Source of the DNA: Lachnospiraceae bacterium | GTDB lineage: Bacteria > Bacillota > Clostridia > Lachnospirales > Lachnospiraceae | DNA length: 8,315 nucleotides | Assembly (NCBI GenBank): GCA_900759225.1 | Contig: CAAEUM010000209.1 | Span: 1 to 8,315 of the forward strand | Reading direction: 5' to 3' | Part shown: piece after piece, positions 6,673 through 8,315 of the stretch | Position numbering within the stretch: the first letter of the stretch is position 1 | How the letters are laid out: the number at the start of each line of letters is the position of its first letter | Position numbers and translations under genes: made by a program | Notes under the pieces: generated by a model | The model's input: only the letters and a program-made list of their open reading frames with translations | The model's database searches: none | Told to the model about the DNA's origin: nothing

Positions 6673-7173
6673 ATGTATAAAAAAGGCCAATATATCATTT
6701 ATGGAATCCGGGGTGTCTGTGAAGTAACAGACATCATTACAATGGAACATCCCGGGCAGAAGGAAAGGCGGCTTTATTATGAGCTTCATCCCTGCCATTT
6801 CGGGGAAGGCCGCATTGTGGCTCCGGTGGATTCGCAAAAAACCGTTACAAGGGCCCTTCTTACAAAGGAGGAGGCAATGGCCCTGATCTCTGAGATCCCG
6901 TTGATCCCGCAGATGCAGCTGGTAAATGACAAGCTTCGTGAGGAACGGTACAAGCAGGCCCTAAAAAGCTGTGACTGCCGGGTATGGGTCAGTATGATAA
7001 AGGCGCTGTATTTTAACAGGCAGCAGCGGCTTCTGCAGGGAAAGCGGATGACAGATTTGGATGAGAGGTATTATAAGGCAGCAGAGGAAACACTTTACGG
7101 AGAGCTGTCCGTAGCTTTGGAGATATCAAAGAGCGAGGCAGCCGCCTGCATTAAAAAGCAGCTGGAGGCTTAG
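6673..7173 (+). CDS. CarD/CdnL-family RNA polymerase-binding transcription regulator
   Basis: A 166-residue protein whose N terminus (MYKKGQYIIYGIRGVCEVTDI, continuing to about residue 60) is the Tudor-like CarD/TRCF RNA polymerase-interaction domain. Residues from about 65 to the end are mainly helical and charged, as in the DNA-contacting C-terminal domain of CarD. Family members bind the RNA polymerase beta subunit and stabilise or alter open complexes at promoters. I preferred ATG 6673 because homologues start at this point and the length fits; AGGCGG just upstream is a poor, close ribosome binding site. An in-frame ATG at 6637 would add 12 residues (MKTVHTKESRRN) and also lacks a good site. 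It has its own promoter and ends at a strong terminator, so it is monocistronic. Its targets are unknown. Confidence 0.85.
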   Translation: MYKKGQYIIYGIRGVCEVTDIITMEHPGQKERRLYYELHPCHFGEGRIVAPVDSQKTVTRALLTKEEAMALISEIPLIPQMQLVNDKLREERYKQALKSCDCRVWVSMIKALYFNRQQRLLQGKRMTDLDERYYKAAEETLYGELSVALEISKSEAAACIKKQLEA

Positions 7174-7200
7174 GTGCCGTTAGAGCTGTGTTTTTAAAAT

Positions 7201-7244
7201 AAAACCGGACAGAGCCTGATTGAATGGCTTTTGTCCGGTTTTTT
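7201..7244. terminator. Bidirectional intrinsic terminator between convergent genes
   Basis: AAAACCGGACA (7201-7211) pairs perfectly with TGTCCGGTTTT (7232-7242). The stem continues with AGCC (7213-7216) and GGCT (7226-7229) around a 9-base loop. A T-run (7239-7244) ends the + transcript and an A-run (7201-7204) gives a U-tract for the - transcript. It lies between the CarD-like stop (7173) and the carbamate kinase stop (7277) and serves both. Confidence 0.9.
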
Positions 7245-7276
7245 CATCTGAATGCTATACAGCAGTCAAGTTATGA

Positions 7277-8209
7277 TCATTCAATGATGGTTCCTGCAGT
7301 ACCCTTTATGCAGCTTTCTTCAGCCTTTGCAAGGGAGGTAATGATCGCTTTGCGCCCTTTTCCGCTGGTGATAAAGTCAACAGAGGCAGAAATTTTTGGA
7401 AGCATGGAGGCAAATTCAAACTGGCCCTGTTGTACAAAATCTTTTGCTTCTTCAACAGACATATGTTCAATGAGCTTTTCGCCCTGTCCGCCATAATTTA
7501 AGGTCACATTGTCAACACTGGTGAGGATCATCAGCACATCAGCGTCAATTTCCTTTGCAAGAAGGCCTGCGGCAAGATCCTTTTCAATGATAGCGCTGGC
7601 TCCCCGCAGGTTGCAGCCTTGCTCCATAACCGGGATTCCGCCGCCTCCGCAGGCGATGACAACCTGGTCAGCGTCCATAAGTGCCTTGATGGCGTCAATT
7701 TCCACAATCGCTACAGGATGGGGAGCTGCCACGATCCTGCGGTATCCGCCCTCTGCTTCGGCTACATAGTTGCCCCGCGCTTCCTCTTCATCCGCCTCTT
7801 CCTTCGCCATAACACGTCCGATCATTTTTACAGGGGTATAGAAGGCTTCGTCATAAGGGTCAACGGTAACCTGGGTCAGTACGGTACTTACAGGCTTGTA
7901 GATTCCGCGCTTAATAAGCTCTGCCCGCAGGCCGTTTTGTAAATCGTATCCGATATAGCCCTGGCTCATGGCTGAGCATACGGACATGGGAGCCTTGCTG
8001 TAGCCGTCATGCTGCCGTCCAAATTCGTTCATAGCGGTGTGTATCATACCTACCTGAGGTGCGTTGCTGTGTACAATGGCTACCTGCCAGCCGTTCTGGA
8101 TAAAATCAGCAATAACAGTGGCTGTTTTAGCTACAGCTTCCTTCTGCTCAGGAAGATTGGTTCCTAGATCTTTGTGTCCAATGGCGATTACAATTCTTTT
8201 TTTTGCCAT
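7277..8209 (-). CDS. arcC: Carbamate kinase, variant with altered substrate loops
   Basis: A 310-residue amino-acid-kinase-fold protein, the usual carbamate kinase length. The enzyme makes ATP from carbamoyl phosphate and ADP, giving carbamate, the last step of arginine/citrulline, agmatine or purine-derived carbamoyl-phosphate fermentation. Clear motifs are MSQGYIGY (81-88), VLTQVTVDPYDEAF (110-123), CGGGGIPV (187-194), EKDLAA (209-214), ILTSVDNV (228-235) and SMLPK (268-272). Lys128, Lys210 and Lys272 match conserved catalytic lysines. Odd points: the usual GGNA near the N terminus is GHKD (11-14), and HGNGPQVG is HSNAPQVG (47-54). I chose the ATG at 8209 because MAKKRIVIAIG matches family N termini and a GAGG lies 9 bases upstream; an in-frame ATG at 8233 adds 8 residues. 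No arginine deiminase or carbamoyltransferase gene is visible, though upstream sequence is cut off. Confidence 0.9.
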   Translation of the reverse strand: MAKKRIVIAIGHKDLGTNLPEQKEAVAKTATVIADFIQNGWQVAIVHSNAPQVGMIHTAMNEFGRQHDGYSKAPMSVCSAMSQGYIGYDLQNGLRAELIKRGIYKPVSTVLTQVTVDPYDEAFYTPVKMIGRVMAKEEADEEEARGNYVAEAEGGYRRIVAAPHPVAIVEIDAIKALMDADQVVIACGGGGIPVMEQGCNLRGASAIIEKDLAAGLLAKEIDADVLMILTSVDNVTLNYGGQGEKLIEHMSVEEAKDFVQQGQFEFASMLPKISASVDFITSGKGRKAIITSLAKAEESCIKGTAGTIIE

Positions 8210-8248
8210 AATCCCATACCTCATTTCATTCATAAGTCTTTGACGCCT

Positions 8249-8254
8249 ATTATA
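8249..8254 (-). promoter_or_regulatory. Possible -10 box for the carbamate kinase gene
   Basis: Read on the - strand, these bases are a perfect TATAAT, 40 bases upstream of the start codon at 8209, a sensible leader length. The -35 region 16-17 bases upstream (AGCTGC or GCTGCA) is poor and there is no TGn extension, so the promoter would be weak or activator-dependent. Confidence 0.4.
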
Positions 8255-8315
8255 AGTAACAGTTCAGACATGCAGCTTTTTAGCGCGCTGCCGCCGCCAT
8301 GCATCTTCTTGCCCG

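Noticed and set aside
7201..7214. 14-base match AAAACCGGACAGAG with 1481-1494
   Set aside because: One copy is a terminator arm, the other is coding sequence in the MaoC gene; no flanking similarity.
7619..7942. + strand open frame opposite carbamate kinase
   Set aside because: It overlaps a real gene with intact motifs and shows no domain of its own.

Overview
The window looks like chromosomal DNA from an anaerobic Firmicute, most likely a gut clostridium of the Lachnospiraceae type (inference). The signs are a clostridial acyl-CoA dehydrogenase/EtfBA set, a long FMN/4Fe-4S/FAD ene-reductase, a CarD-type regulator, GGAGG-type ribosome binding sites and a good sigma-A promoter. No rRNA, tRNA, insertion sequence, phage gene or CRISPR array was seen. 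Gaps between genes are all under 250 bases.

Left part (1-3570, all + strand): an acyl-CoA dehydrogenase cut by the window start, a MaoC-type (R)-specific enoyl-CoA hydratase, then etfB and etfA, closed by a hairpin terminator. Together these could dehydrate an (R)-3-hydroxyacyl-CoA to an enoyl-CoA and reduce it to the saturated acyl-CoA, with electrons delivered by the electron-transfer flavoprotein. The EtfBA pair resembles the clostridial electron-bifurcating type. The acyl substrate cannot be read from the sequence. Two intergenic spaces in this operon carry strong RNA hairpins without the T-run of a terminator.

Middle part (3591-6430, + strand): a metallo-beta-lactamase-fold hydrolase and, 32 bases on, an NADH:flavin oxidoreductase of the 2-enoate/2,4-dienoyl-CoA reductase/BaiCD-BaiH architecture. 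The hydrolase start lies only about 20 bases after the etfA terminator, so the pair is probably expressed by read-through or attenuation from the operon upstream. Both halves of the cluster would then act on alpha,beta-unsaturated acids or CoA thioesters (inference).

Right part (6431-8315): a CarD/CdnL-like RNA polymerase-binding regulator with its own extended -10 promoter and a structured leader, then a bidirectional terminator shared with a convergent carbamate kinase gene on the - strand. The carbamate kinase keeps its catalytic lysines but has altered substrate-binding loops.

Nothing here proves a wholly new system. The best leads are the non-canonical carbamate kinase, the tandem hairpins at 1017-1067, the unusual pairing of a MaoC hydratase with ACAD-EtfBA, and the uncharacterised hydrolase/ene-reductase pair.
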